From contig BJOX01000094.1 of assembly GCA_009731375.1 (NCBI GenBank), positions 907,404-971,403 on the forward strand: a DNA stretch of 64,000 bases, given 5' to 3'. Made by a program: the position numbers and the translations under genes. The notes under the pieces are model-generated. The model made no database searches and was not told the origin of the DNA. It saw nothing but the letters and a program-made list of their open reading frames with translations. The stretch's first letter is position 1, and each line of letters starts with the position of its first letter. This document shows positions 24,064 through 32,712 of the stretch, in pieces. Source of the stretch: Paulinella micropora. Lineage: Eukaryota; Cercozoa; Imbricatea; Euglyphida.

Positions 24064-24753
24064 TCATAAATATATTTTTTTGGCTCCTTTACCTTTGAAG
24101 CTGGCAATCGTATGAACACCCCTCGTCGGCTTCACTAACTTAGTATTTACAGCCGTAGCACCTAGCAATGAAACGGGGTCAAATGCGGTTCGGTAATTCG
24201 TGATAGCTGCCGCGGTCTTCGCCCGCTTACCTTTTGGATTTATTTTCACAGCCACTCTGTCAATCACTCCTTCAATTAGGTCCTTAGTGCTACTGCCTTT
24301 ATTGTATGTGGTAGCCTTTACACCAGTTTGTCGGCTCAGGTCTTTTGCTATCGTGCCACCTAACGAATGACCAGTCAGTTCAACATTATCCTTTCCATAT
24401 TTTTTTATCACTTCATTAACCAGCTTATGCTCTTCTTTATATCTCGGTGTTCTTTTTAATACTCCCTTTACTAATGCGACATCGGTTAGCAGGTCCCGCT
24501 TATCTACTGAACCTCTAAATGCCACAATCGCCTTACCATCTTTTTCATACACTGTTGATTTTTCTTTGCTAGCGACTGGCTTCCATCCGTCAGCACCTTT
24601 TCTATCCGACGAGGACGAATAGACATCCTCCGACAAATCCGCATTACCTCCCTTTTGTTTTCTGTATGCCTTACCAGCTTTTTTCAATGCTTCACCATAG
24701 GTTATACCGTGTTTAGCTGAGTAAGCCTTTACAAAGATTATCCACTCAGACAT
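24064..24753 (-). CDS. Class 3 lipase-like serine hydrolase
   Basis: 229 residues. GHSLGG near residue 129 is the nucleophile elbow of the lipase_3 family. AIVAFRGS near residue 76 is the typical oxyanion strand, and FDPVS (about 192) and GVHTI (about 212) are good candidates for the acid and the histidine. The N-terminus, WIIFVKAYSAKHGITYGEAL, followed by KAYRKQKGG, resembles the N-terminal motif of many virion proteins of large DNA viruses, and KGG could be a protease site. The stop directly abuts the polymerase stop. A lipase in a virion could help membrane penetration; that is inference. A bacterial-type enzyme captured by the virus is the alternative reading. Confidence 0.88.
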   Translation of the reverse strand: MSEWIIFVKAYSAKHGITYGEALKKAGKAYRKQKGGNADLSEDVYSSSSDRKGADGWKPVASKEKSTVYEKDGKAIVAFRGSVDKRDLLTDVALVKGVLKRTPRYKEEHKLVNEVIKKYGKDNVELTGHSLGGTIAKDLSRQTGVKATTYNKGSSTKDLIEGVIDRVAVKINPKGKRAKTAAAITNYRTAFDPVSLLGATAVNTKLVKPTRGVHTIASFKGKGAKKIYL

Positions 24754-24780
24754 TATATATTTATTTTTATTTTTTTCCTG

Positions 24781-24818
24781 CCTCCTATATACACTCCGCC
24801 CTATATCGCCGTAGGAGG
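24781..24818. promoter_or_regulatory. Inverted repeat in divergent promoter region
   Basis: CCTCCTA (24781-24787) pairs with TAGGAGG (24812-24818), between the lipase start at 24753 and the plus-strand start at 24841. Confidence 0.5.
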
Positions 24819-24840
24819 TATTTTTGGATTATAATATACG

Positions 24841-25019
24841 ATGAGCGAAGCAAAAAAAGAAATTCCCACCGAAGAGGAAGAAGTAAATAAAACTCTACAA
24901 TATGGAAAATATAAAAAAATGAAAATTGAAGATGTTGCCAAGATTGACAAAGAATATCTTGAATGGCTAGTTCAACAGCCTTATTTTAAGAATAAAGACG
25001 AAGTGAAAAAGTTTTTACC
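24841..25019 (+). CDS. Small protein with exodeoxyribonuclease X C-terminal-like domain, 3' end in gap
   Basis: About 60 residues are visible before the 10-N gap at 25020. The segment LQYGKYKKMKIEDVAKIDKE continuing into YLEWLVQQPYF fits the small EXOX C-terminal-like fold (F/YGKYKG, then DPxYLxW), which occurs as stand-alone proteins in many large DNA viruses. Its exact role is unknown. The start ATG follows TATAATATACG. It converges with the next gene, and the stop codon is missing because of the gap. Confidence 0.65.
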
Positions 25020-25029
25020 NNNNNNNNNN

Positions 25030-25598
25030 GGTGAAATGCGGTTCTTTTAATAAACCGTCTTCAACTTCTAATTCTCTATTTACTTCAAGGTATTGTTTAA
25101 GGATATCTTTGAATTGTATGATGTCAAAGTGGTGGTCAATATGGACATCAACCCGCTCATATATATCACCGCTTATTTCGCATATGTATCGCGGTTCTAC
25201 GAATACATCAATAGCCATAAGGTCAAGATATTCTTGTNNNNNNNNNNCAGATATTCTTGTATTTGAGGTCTTATCGTATTCCTGCTAGCATCTTTTATCA
25301 CTCTCGCCATTTTTTTTAATTTGCTAAGGCCAATGAGTTCAACACAGCAATTCCACGAAAACGGCTTACCATCTACACGAAAGTGTTTTCTCCCCGTGGT
25401 CAAATTACTTTCAACATCAATGATGCCATTTTTTAGACAAGGGTGATGGGTTATTAGGTCTAGCACGAAATTGCTATCTTCTGGGTTCAGCACTTCACCA
25501 TCGTTATATTTGTTTATCATTCTTCTTATGTAGGATTTGATAGATGCTTTTGTTAGAAACCGCCTACCACCCACAAAATACAACTTACGACTATACAT
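25030..25598 (-). CDS. DUF3223 (DCL)-like protein, split by an artificial gap
   Basis: Minus-strand frame from ATG 25598, open to the 10-N gap at 25238-25247, then continuing in another frame to the gap at 25020. The bases on both sides of the inner gap share AGATATTCTTGT. Collapsing that overlap removes 22 bases and restores one frame, so the break is probably an assembly artefact. FVLDLITHHPCLKNGI, then HFRVDGKPFSWNCCVELI resemble the DCL/DUF3223 pattern of HP..K.G.G, CF and FSYRKC. The second half (VDVHIDHHFDI) is unassigned. The C-terminus is lost in the outer gap. Confidence 0.5.
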
Positions 25599-25641
25599 TA
25601 CTATATATTATCATTCAGAAAAAATATTACAAAAATAATTA

Positions 25642-26892
25642 TTATTGGTCTTCTAAAAAATTAACGATAACACTCACATTTCCTCCATTATTAACAGTAG
25701 CGACAGACTTTTGTAAAAATGTTAGATTTTCACCAGGAGAAAGTTGTATGTCGTAAGTTCGCAGGTCAATAAGCTGGCTAGAAGTAGCATTAACATAAAG
25801 TTTAAGAATGACATCCGATATAGTGGCACCACCAACGGCAGTCGCAGCGGTGTCCTTTGATACCATTGAAGTTTTTGTGTCAATATCCGCGAAGTTCTCC
25901 GCCGTAAGTGTTCCAGTCGTTTTCACAATTCGCACTATATTAACTTTGGTGTCTTCGTTTGATATGCTCACGAGAGATGGATAAACAATTGAATAATTGG
26001 TCACAGCATTAAAAGTTGTTTTATTTTTTATGCTAATAATTGGACTTTCCGTTGTGCTCGCTGGCTCACTACCTTCCGCTTCGTTTGATATGCTTGAATT
26101 AATAGTGTTGGTGCCCTCAATAAACATACTACAACTGGCTGTTTTTAATGTTTGATTAGCATTACCAGTTCCATAATTTCTAATACAAGCTGAAAAAGGT
26201 AGGGTTGTATTTGAAAGACTAACACCCACATTCGCATTCGCATACCTAATTGTATGAACCAGCTGAAATTCTCCACTTGATGGATTTTCTATGTAGAACC
26301 TTATAGCACCAAAGCCAAGATATTGAAATTTAATCTGGAATACATTCCCTTTGGTCCAATCTATGATAGGCATAATTTTAGTTCCATCACACGGGTCATC
26401 CCAGTTCGCCTGTGCGATAAGTGTCGGCACCCCACCTTTAACACTGGCAATATTCATACCAGTCGCTCTTATTTTGTAAAAATAGAAGCCATTAGTAAAA
26501 TCACTTTCACCTATGCCGATATATGAATTGTAGTCTTTCGTTTCATCAGTATTCCATAAAGCAGTAAATCGTGTTAGAACTCCCATTCCAGTTCTGTATT
26601 TAATTCTTTTTTTACTCGTCAATACAGCATTCGCGGTCGTCTTCACATCTGTTTTAAGTTCGGCCATATTCGCATTAAATGAAATGGTAGCATCAGTTTG
26701 AGCTGTTGTCCATATTCGTGTATTGATAGTGTATGGGAAAATCTCTTGTAATACTGGTGTTAATTGACCGACCAATGCTTCGCCGAAAGCGGTTTTCATA
26801 CTATTGGTTTCAACATTGCCGTCATATCCGACTTTGACATTAATGAAATCTCCGTCAGGGTCTTGTGCTATCAAATTTCGTTGGTGGCTCAT
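25642..26892 (-). CDS. Putative virion surface protein
   Basis: 416 residues, ATG at 26892 just inside the palindrome GTAGGTACCTAC. The middle has IDWTKGNVFQIKFQYLGFGA then IRFYIENPSSGEFQLVHTIRY, a pattern I associate with structural or receptor-binding proteins of phages and large viruses (WTKGN..I..QYLG.G..RF). The rest is Thr/Ser/Asn-rich beta-type sequence without transmembrane segments. It is the last gene of the late minus-strand block, directly after the major capsid gene, so a capsid-associated or attachment role is likely. No catalytic motif is seen. Confidence 0.65.
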   Translation of the reverse strand: MSHQRNLIAQDPDGDFINVKVGYDGNVETNSMKTAFGEALVGQLTPVLQEIFPYTINTRIWTTAQTDATISFNANMAELKTDVKTTANAVLTSKKRIKYRTGMGVLTRFTALWNTDETKDYNSYIGIGESDFTNGFYFYKIRATGMNIASVKGGVPTLIAQANWDDPCDGTKIMPIIDWTKGNVFQIKFQYLGFGAIRFYIENPSSGEFQLVHTIRYANANVGVSLSNTTLPFSACIRNYGTGNANQTLKTASCSMFIEGTNTINSSISNEAEGSEPASTTESPIISIKNKTTFNAVTNYSIVYPSLVSISNEDTKVNIVRIVKTTGTLTAENFADIDTKTSMVSKDTAATAVGGATISDVILKLYVNATSSQLIDLRTYDIQLSPGENLTFLQKSVATVNNGGNVSVIVNFLEDQ

Positions 26893-26893
26893 T

Positions 26894-26905
26894 GTAGGTA
26901 CCTAC
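26894..26905. promoter_or_regulatory. Perfect palindrome GTAGGTACCTAC
   Basis: 12-bp perfect palindrome immediately upstream of the minus-strand ATG at 26892. Confidence 0.6.
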
Positions 26906-26992
26906 GACCTCAAAAAATGTTTTGTGTAAGGCTCGTCTATTCTAAGAAAAAAATAAATTAAATTTTTTAAATATTACTTCCGCTGTGGGGGG

Positions 26993-27024
26993 TTTTTGCT
27001 AGCAAAAAGCTCAACTCGTTGAGC
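26993..27024 (-). terminator. Two adjacent hairpins after the major capsid gene
   Basis: TTTTTGCTAGCAAAAA (26993-27008) and GCTCAACTCGTTGAGC (27009-27024) sit directly downstream of the major capsid stop at 27027. They are candidate transcript-end hairpins, as seen in mimivirus-like viruses. Confidence 0.65.
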
Positions 27025-27026
27025 AT

Positions 27027-28502
27027 CTATGAGATGGTAATCATATTCGCCTTAACCTGAACCTCTCGCTGAGTGATTGCCACGGTGTAATGGTTGAAGG
27101 CAGCATTCGCGGTGGTCGCAATAAACTCCCATCGTCGCTCAGTATCAAGGCTTAAACCACTGATTTCATTCTGGTCCTTGCTCCATAGCGGACGGGTATT
27201 ATCCCAAGTATCAACCCAGAACCAGTTGTATTTATACACATCGTTATTCATCAAGGCCGAACCCTCAATCTTTGGTTTCAGATACATATAGTCTTCTTCG
27301 CTCGCAGCATCAATATTGAAATCTTGCTGGCGGGCACCATCCAGAGTAGTGTAAAAATTGACAACCTTAGCGGCGGCACGGTTATCGTGGTCATAAGCTG
27401 TGTTCTTTTTTTCTTCATTGTTAAAAACAGAGTGATAAATCTTCTTCAAACGGCGACCGTGCCCGCGGTCAAATCGCATAATAATGTTTTGGGTCGTGCT
27501 TGCGGGTGTAGTATTCTTATAAACATAGGGATAATCAATATTGAAGCTCATACCTTCGGGGCTGGCAATCTTCTGCTGGATTGATTGAATGACATCAGGG
27601 TTCGTTTCAACCGCAAGAAACAAGGCAAGATTGGTGACATCAGCGGACACAGCCATATTAGCACTACCAACATTTGCCGTGCTAATAGCAGTAGCAGCAC
27701 CATTCGTCACCGTATAACCAGTTCTGTCAGTAGCACTCCACACAATTCGCATAGTCAAAATCTCTGGAAACATAATAGTCTTATCAAGTGCGAAAATAGT
27801 GTTAATAATCATACCCAAAGGAATTTTAACATTAATGGCCAAAACGGCATTCGCTCCACTTCCAACAAGATACTTCGCCTCATTGTAATTAACATTTACG
27901 GCCGACAAAGCTCCAACACCAGTCGTCAAAGCAGCATCATCGTGACGACGAGCAGAAATCACGGGCTCTCTCAATAGACCCTGAGTTGCGGCAGCAACAT
28001 CGTTATTACCATCAACCGCCGCACGAAAGGCTGTTCTAGTTGCTTCAAGAGCACTAATGTTAATCAATCCGTTAGCATTACACTTTTGGAGCATACAGCC
28101 ATAACCACTAGCATCACCGTGGTTAGGAAGGTCAAGAAAATCCTTCAAGCTCATTTCTGGTTTCCACAACATCTTAGTCACAGTTCTAAGGTTGTTAACA
28201 TCGCACAGATAAACACCGCTACGGGTTTGAAGTTGTATCTGACTAATTTGTGAAAGGCAGTCCATAAAAATTCTAGAATAAGTGTTGGCACCAGCCGCTC
28301 TCATAGTATAAGTAAAACTCAAATAAGACCGAGCGAGATTAAAAGGTCGGCTAATAAGGTCAAAGCTTCGTTCTTGTCCGCCAGCAGTAGTGACCTCAAA
28401 GGTTCCAGAACCCTCACGAGGTGCCAGCTTATTCAAACGATAAGAAGCACTGATGTAGTCAGTCTTGCTGAAATCTAGTTCGCCTCCGTGTTGTGTCGGC
28501 AT
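27027..28502 (-). CDS. Major capsid protein (double jelly-roll type)
   Basis: 491 residues starting MPTQHGGELDFSKTDYISAS. Evidence is the length, the position next to the minor capsid gene, and sequence features typical of PLV/Polinton major capsid proteins: an N-terminal segment leading to TFEVTTAGGQERSFDLISRP, IQLQTRSGVYLCDVNNLRTV, and a C-terminal part with TVAITQREVQVKANMI. Such proteins form trimeric capsomers with pseudo-hexagonal packing. I infer the double jelly-roll from family resemblance and not from a structure. MPTQHGGEL contains Gly-Gly but no clear protease consensus. It is probably strongly expressed; two hairpins follow its stop. Confidence 0.88.
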   Translation of the reverse strand: MPTQHGGELDFSKTDYISASYRLNKLAPREGSGTFEVTTAGGQERSFDLISRPFNLARSYLSFTYTMRAAGANTYSRIFMDCLSQISQIQLQTRSGVYLCDVNNLRTVTKMLWKPEMSLKDFLDLPNHGDASGYGCMLQKCNANGLINISALEATRTAFRAAVDGNNDVAAATQGLLREPVISARRHDDAALTTGVGALSAVNVNYNEAKYLVGSGANAVLAINVKIPLGMIINTIFALDKTIMFPEILTMRIVWSATDRTGYTVTNGAATAISTANVGSANMAVSADVTNLALFLAVETNPDVIQSIQQKIASPEGMSFNIDYPYVYKNTTPASTTQNIIMRFDRGHGRRLKKIYHSVFNNEEKKNTAYDHDNRAAAKVVNFYTTLDGARQQDFNIDAASEEDYMYLKPKIEGSALMNNDVYKYNWFWVDTWDNTRPLWSKDQNEISGLSLDTERRWEFIATTANAAFNHYTVAITQREVQVKANMITIS

Positions 28503-28591
28503 TTCGTTTTTCTTCTTTTTTCAGTTGTCTTATATTTTAATATGAGAAAAAAATAAATTAATTAATTACCCTACTAACCTCCTGCGGGGTT

Positions 28592-28612
28592 GTAGGGGGA
28601 GCAGGCCCCTAC
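28592..28612 (-). terminator. Hairpin at the 3' end of the minor capsid gene
   Basis: GTAGGGG (28592) pairs with CCCCTAC (28606) and overlaps the stop at 28609. The surrounding 33 bases (28581-28613) are identical to 32681-32713. Confidence 0.75.
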
Positions 28613-29424
28613 CTTGATTTCAACAAATTGAAGAATGATGTAAATAAATTAAAGTAATTTGTTTCTCTGTAAATCAACAAAGTCATTACAATGCCAAGCC
28701 CGTTTAGGTTAATGGCTTGGTCGTTTTCGTCAGTCAAGTAAAACCGATACACATTGCTTGAACTAGTAGATAGCCGTTTTCCGTATTCACTACCAGAGCC
28801 GTCATAGATAACAGAGCCGAACGGGATTTCATTCGTCGTGTATATTTCTTGGAGCACGTGGTTATCACCTTCCCCAACGAGGTCGCTTTGTAGATACAAG
28901 GTTTTTTCACCCGTCAAGATTATGACATTCGGGGACCTCAGTGTATTATTAGCGAAGAAGTAAGTAGAGGACCGCTCAAAACCCATAATTTCGTGAATAC
29001 GAGTTTCGTCGTCAAATACAAACCGCGGTTGAATGTTAATGGGATTGTTCGCTACGGTGAATGTTAGCTTGCCATCTTCTGGGTCAGTATTCGTATTGTT
29101 GCTTGTTATTGTGTATGTGTAGTCGTTGGGACTTTCTGCGGTTAGCACCTCGGCCAGCTTATTTTTTAAGTTGTTCATTGTGTAGTTGCCATCTGGTATC
29201 GTAATGAGTGCCTCGTTACCATTCTCACTCAGAATAAAAGTATTATAGGGGCTCGCCACAGAGTAATACGATTTAGGAACATAGATATGTAAAATTTTAC
29301 AATGTGTTGGATTGTCTAGCGATTTCATATCAATGGAGTGAGTGAAATCACTGTCCGTGCCGTTTATCCTATTTTTGCTATTGACATAGTAAATATTGCT
29401 ACTTCGCCCACCTCTATATTCCAT
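28609..29424 (-). CDS. Minor capsid (penton-like) protein
   Basis: 271 residues starting MEYRGGRSSNIYYVNSKNRI. An N-terminal segment of the form YVNSKNR...GT.SDFTHSID is characteristic of PLV and Polinton minor capsid proteins, as are ITIPDGNYTMNNLKNKL and FERSSTYFFANNTLRSP that follow. The fold is expected to be a single jelly roll forming the pentons; that is family knowledge. It lies between the protease and major capsid genes, the usual order. YRGGRS near the start could be a maturation site. Confidence 0.87.
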   Translation of the reverse strand: MEYRGGRSSNIYYVNSKNRINGTDSDFTHSIDMKSLDNPTHCKILHIYVPKSYYSVASPYNTFILSENGNEALITIPDGNYTMNNLKNKLAEVLTAESPNDYTYTITSNNTNTDPEDGKLTFTVANNPINIQPRFVFDDETRIHEIMGFERSSTYFFANNTLRSPNVIILTGEKTLYLQSDLVGEGDNHVLQEIYTTNEIPFGSVIYDGSGSEYGKRLSTSSSNVYRFYLTDENDQAINLNGLGIVMTLLIYRETNYFNLFTSFFNLLKSR

Positions 29425-29478
29425 TGACCCGACTTTTTGGATATATATTAGAAAATATTTTTTTTGTTTTTAATTACT

Positions 29479-31314
29479 TCAAATGTAGGTGTCAAATCCG
29501 TAGCCGTTCTGGACTTTCAACTCATCGGCTTCTTTTTCTTTTAAGTCCGTCCAACCGCTGGCAAATTTAAACCGATTACCTTTTGCCCGCTCTAACAAAA
29601 ATCTAATACTATGCCACCCGCAGGTTGTGCTTGTGTCGCTTTGGTTTTTGACTTGATTAACCTTCATAAGCAGGTATGTGTTCGGCTTGCTCTTTTCAAT
29701 AAGCTGTTTCATTTGGTGAAGAAATAGCTCAGTCGGCTTATACAGTGCGAGAGGGTCGTAGATTTCAATAGAGTCATCTTTAATGGTGTCAATCCAAACA
29801 GCAATCCAATGTGAGCCTGGTTGGCTAGACTTATCTAAGTTCATTATAAATCCATACTTCTTTCTTTTTTCTGGGTTTAACTTGTGTATTTCGTCGCTGG
29901 CTACTGTTCCCAAATACCAATCGTGCTTTTTCATAATGTCGTCTATTTCATCAGTCATTAAACCTCTTCCTGACCCCGCTAAGTTATCTGGTATTTTTTG
30001 TTGCTCTTCTGCTGGCGGTTGCTCTTCTACTGGTGTATCTTCTGTGGGTGGTGATTGATGTTGCTCTTCTGTCGGTGGTGTATCTTCTGTGGGTGGTGGA
30101 TGTTGTTGCTCTGGTGGTGGTGTTGGTTGTGGTTGTTGCTCTGGTGGCGGTGTTTCTGGTTGCGGTTGTTGTATCTGGAATTCATTTGAAAGTGCTTTAT
30201 ATGTGTTTGGGTCGGCATACATTTTGGTTATTAGGGTATTTACTAATTCTTTTTTCTTTGATTTGGTCTTCCATTCACTTCGTTTCAAATGCTTTTTTAT
30301 CATCATCTTAGTTAATATTTTTTTTATAATGTCTTCCAATTTTTTTGCACCAGTTCCGCCCTGTGCGGTTAGCCCTATTAAAGCATTTTCCAATTCTTCA
30401 AGTGTCATACCCGCTGTTATGTTAAGGTCGCCCTGTCTAACAGCTATGATTTCTTGGATATAACCTTTGGCCGTTCTGCCTTCGGCATCTTTGTTTCCGT
30501 GTTTGCTTCCCCTCGTTTTCCACCCTAGCTTTTTTGCTAAACTATTGACACTAATCTGCCTTTTCTTACCGCCACTTGCAAATAGTGTTTGAGCTCTTTC
30601 TAGATTTGCTATAAATGCTTTTCTGTCCGCTTCCTCCGCTTTCTGGTCTGCTTCCATTGCTTGCTGTCTTAAATCGTCTTGTCGTTGTTTTGCTTCATCT
30701 TCCCTTCTCTTAATCTCCTCAGCAAATGCTATGGCTTCTTCTTCGGACAAAACATACTGTCGTCCTTTTCTTTCCCTTTGTTTTCTTTCACTTCTTTGTA
30801 ATTCACCTTTTGCTTCATTCAATACTCTTTCTCTTTCAACCAAAGCATCGTTAATCGCATTTTGTCTTTTCATTTCTCCGTCAATAGTTGCCATTCGTTG
30901 AGCTTGTGCTGTTTCGGTCTGTATTAGTGCGAGTTCATTTCTTTTCGTTTCGGCTTCTCGCTCTTCTATTTTCTTTTGTTGTTCTTTTGCTTCTTTGTCT
31001 TTCTTTTCTAGCTCGTGTAGGCGGTCATACTTTTCCAGTTTGAGTTTATCTAGCTGATTATTTACCTGATTGCGGTTCTCGTGTTCAAGGCGGTTGAATT
31101 CGGACTTGATTATTCGCTCTTTCGTCTTTCGCGTTTTCTTTGGTTTGTTCATATATTTCAAAAACAGTTTAACGATTTGAAGTGCTGAAAGGTCATTCGT
31201 TTTCTCGCCAAAGTTGAGATATGCTCGTTTGCCTTTCACTTTAATATACGGTCGGCCATCTTTGGTTCTGTATATCCTCGGTGGCCGTTGTTTTCGCGGT
31301 TTTTTTACAACCAT
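29479..31314 (-). CDS. Adenovirus-type cysteine protease fused to a long coiled-coil region
   Basis: 611 residues. The N-terminus is basic, with RIYRTKDGRPYIKVKGKRAY. Residues about 60-240 are strongly charged coiled coil, then a folded region (SLAKKLGWKTRGSKHGNK), then a Pro/Gln/Thr-rich linker at about 385-440. The C-terminal ~150 residues hold the protease: GSHWIAVWID (His), EIYDPLA (Asp), and TTCGWHSIRFLLERAKG (Gln-loop region and nucleophile Cys). This matches the adenain/Ulp1-like maturation proteases of Polintons and virophages. The long N-terminal extension is unusual for a lone protease and may act as a scaffold. TVMATID and similar sites make self-cleavage possible but unproven. Confidence 0.9.
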   Translation of the reverse strand: MVVKKPRKQRPPRIYRTKDGRPYIKVKGKRAYLNFGEKTNDLSALQIVKLFLKYMNKPKKTRKTKERIIKSEFNRLEHENRNQVNNQLDKLKLEKYDRLHELEKKDKEAKEQQKKIEEREAETKRNELALIQTETAQAQRMATIDGEMKRQNAINDALVERERVLNEAKGELQRSERKQRERKGRQYVLSEEEAIAFAEEIKRREDEAKQRQDDLRQQAMEADQKAEEADRKAFIANLERAQTLFASGGKKRQISVNSLAKKLGWKTRGSKHGNKDAEGRTAKGYIQEIIAVRQGDLNITAGMTLEELENALIGLTAQGGTGAKKLEDIIKKILTKMMIKKHLKRSEWKTKSKKKELVNTLITKMYADPNTYKALSNEFQIQQPQPETPPPEQQPQPTPPPEQQHPPPTEDTPPTEEQHQSPPTEDTPVEEQPPAEEQQKIPDNLAGSGRGLMTDEIDDIMKKHDWYLGTVASDEIHKLNPEKRKKYGFIMNLDKSSQPGSHWIAVWIDTIKDDSIEIYDPLALYKPTELFLHQMKQLIEKSKPNTYLLMKVNQVKNQSDTSTTCGWHSIRFLLERAKGNRFKFASGWTDLKEKEADELKVQNGYGFDTYI

Positions 31315-31399
31315 TGTATATGTTAGAGAAAAAAATTAATATAAAGTTTAGATTATCTCCTACGGCGATAGCCAGTAATATAAAACCAATGTTGGGGGT

Positions 31400-31417
31400 G
31401 CGGGGGCTTGCCCCTGC
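31400..31417 (-). terminator. Hairpin after the basic core protein gene
   Basis: GCGGGGGCTTGCCCCTGC forms a GC-rich stem and loop abutting the stop at 31417. Confidence 0.65.
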
Positions 31418-31728
31418 TAACGAAACTTGACCGCTCCACCTCTTTGCTTGCCGTATCCTTGTTTGGCCGCGGCCTTCGCCACACGGTCCGCATAAGGAAC
31501 TCCGACATCGCTCAGAAAAGTAGCACGCCTTGAAATCAATTGGTTCTTCTTGATAAACCTATTAGCATCCAATATCGCTTGTCCGACTTTTTTCCAGTTG
31601 ACCTTACCTCCTGTTTGTTTCTTTTTTGATTTTCTTTTCCCTCCTGCTTGTGGCATACTTACAGGGCTTGGATTGTATCCGATATTGTATCCCGCTGGCT
31701 GTGAAATAATCACTGGTGATGTTGGCAT
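31417..31728 (-). CDS. Small basic virion core protein with Gly-Gly sites
   Basis: 103 residues. It carries three Gly-Gly positions in basic context: PQAGGKRKSKK, KQTGGKVNWKK and KQRGGAVKFR at the C-terminus. These resemble the xGG-x processing sites of adenovirus-like proteases, and the protease gene is adjacent. The central ISRRATFLSDVGVPYADRVA with QGYGKQRGG resembles short C-terminal motifs found in basic proteins of phycodnaviruses and PLVs. DNA condensation or minor capsid function is inferred from charge and context. Confidence 0.65.
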   Translation of the reverse strand: MPTSPVIISQPAGYNIGYNPSPVSMPQAGGKRKSKKKQTGGKVNWKKVGQAILDANRFIKKNQLISRRATFLSDVGVPYADRVAKAAAKQGYGKQRGGAVKFR

Positions 31729-31790
31729 GCACCTCCAAGTTTTTGGTGAAGTGTTCCTATATATAGTTCTGAAAAAAATAAATAATAAAA

Positions 31791-32615
31791 TTACAAAAAT
31801 CGTTTGTTAAAATTTTGCCTCAGTTCGTCCGATACCGCATCCACATACAAAAAGTTAAATCTCTCTTTGGTCGCCTCGTGATATTTTTCAATAAAGTATT
31901 CAAGGCCATAGCCGAGGTCCAAATGTTTATACACGAGTTCAATTTTATCCACACTCTGTCCTGGAAAGATAAGAAAATAGTCTAGCTGTTTAATAGCCTC
32001 AGGTCGTAAGTCGTTAAGATACTGAGAGCTCATAATCACCTTTGACTTGTAGTGCCTATTTTTTTTAAGTAGGTCGCTTACTGATTTATCCCTTAACCCA
32101 CTACCCAAATCATCTAACACGAACACAACTTCTGGTGTAATGTATTTGCTCGGTCTCTCCACCTTTTCGTCTCCCTCCTGTTTCTTCTTTTCCTCTTTTC
32201 CAAAATATAAAAACTTTGGCTTCGGTTCTTCTTTCTCGTCCCGCACAACCTCGCCTTCTTCTTGCTCCTCATCTGGCTTATTCAGTTTGTCTAACTCGTA
32301 ATCAATTACAGACAGTCCTTCCGTTTTCAAATATGTATATATAGCCATCGGGTTTCCCTTCTTCTTAAAGTGCTTAACCATTTCTTTGTAAATGTGGTCC
32401 TTGTGTATCGTGCTGGCTATAATAACAATGCGGGTCTTTTTGCCGGTCGTTCGTTTCAGGATTTCAAACAGTGCGGTCGTCTTACCACTCTTCTTGCGAG
32501 CGAGAAGAAAAATATTGGCATACGGTTCATCAAATAACTTATATCCTTTTGCCAACTTGTCGCCATCTCCGTTTTGCTTAACTGGTTTAACTTTAACATT
32601 GTTAATCTTTTCCAT
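31791..32615 (-). CDS. Genome-packaging ATPase (FtsK/HerA type)
   Basis: 274 residues. ARKKSGKTTALFEIL near residue 37 is the Walker A loop, and VVFVLDDLGSG near residue 164 is the Walker B strand with acidic residues. IVIIASTIHKDH and SKVIMSSQYLNDL, a sensor-like strand, follow the A32-type packaging ATPase layout. An acidic and Lys-rich insertion (about 115-155) separates the two Walker motifs. It is expected to translocate DNA into capsids. It lies within the late block, as in other Polintons. Confidence 0.92.
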   Translation of the reverse strand: MEKINNVKVKPVKQNGDGDKLAKGYKLFDEPYANIFLLARKKSGKTTALFEILKRTTGKKTRIVIIASTIHKDHIYKEMVKHFKKKGNPMAIYTYLKTEGLSVIDYELDKLNKPDEEQEEGEVVRDEKEEPKPKFLYFGKEEKKKQEGDEKVERPSKYITPEVVFVLDDLGSGLRDKSVSDLLKKNRHYKSKVIMSSQYLNDLRPEAIKQLDYFLIFPGQSVDKIELVYKHLDLGYGLEYFIEKYHEATKERFNFLYVDAVSDELRQNFNKRFL

Positions 32616-32691
32616 AGCAGAGACTTCGCCTCCGCACCTCCAAATACTTTTATATATTCTAAAATATATTTTTTATTTTACCTGCGGGGTT

Positions 32692-32712
32692 GTAGGGGGA
32701 GCAGGCCCCTAC
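32692..32712 (-). terminator. Hairpin at the 3' end of the 120-residue gene
   Basis: GTAGGGG pairs with CCCCTAC. It lies within a 33-base sequence identical to 28581-28613 and overlaps the stop at 32709. Confidence 0.75.
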
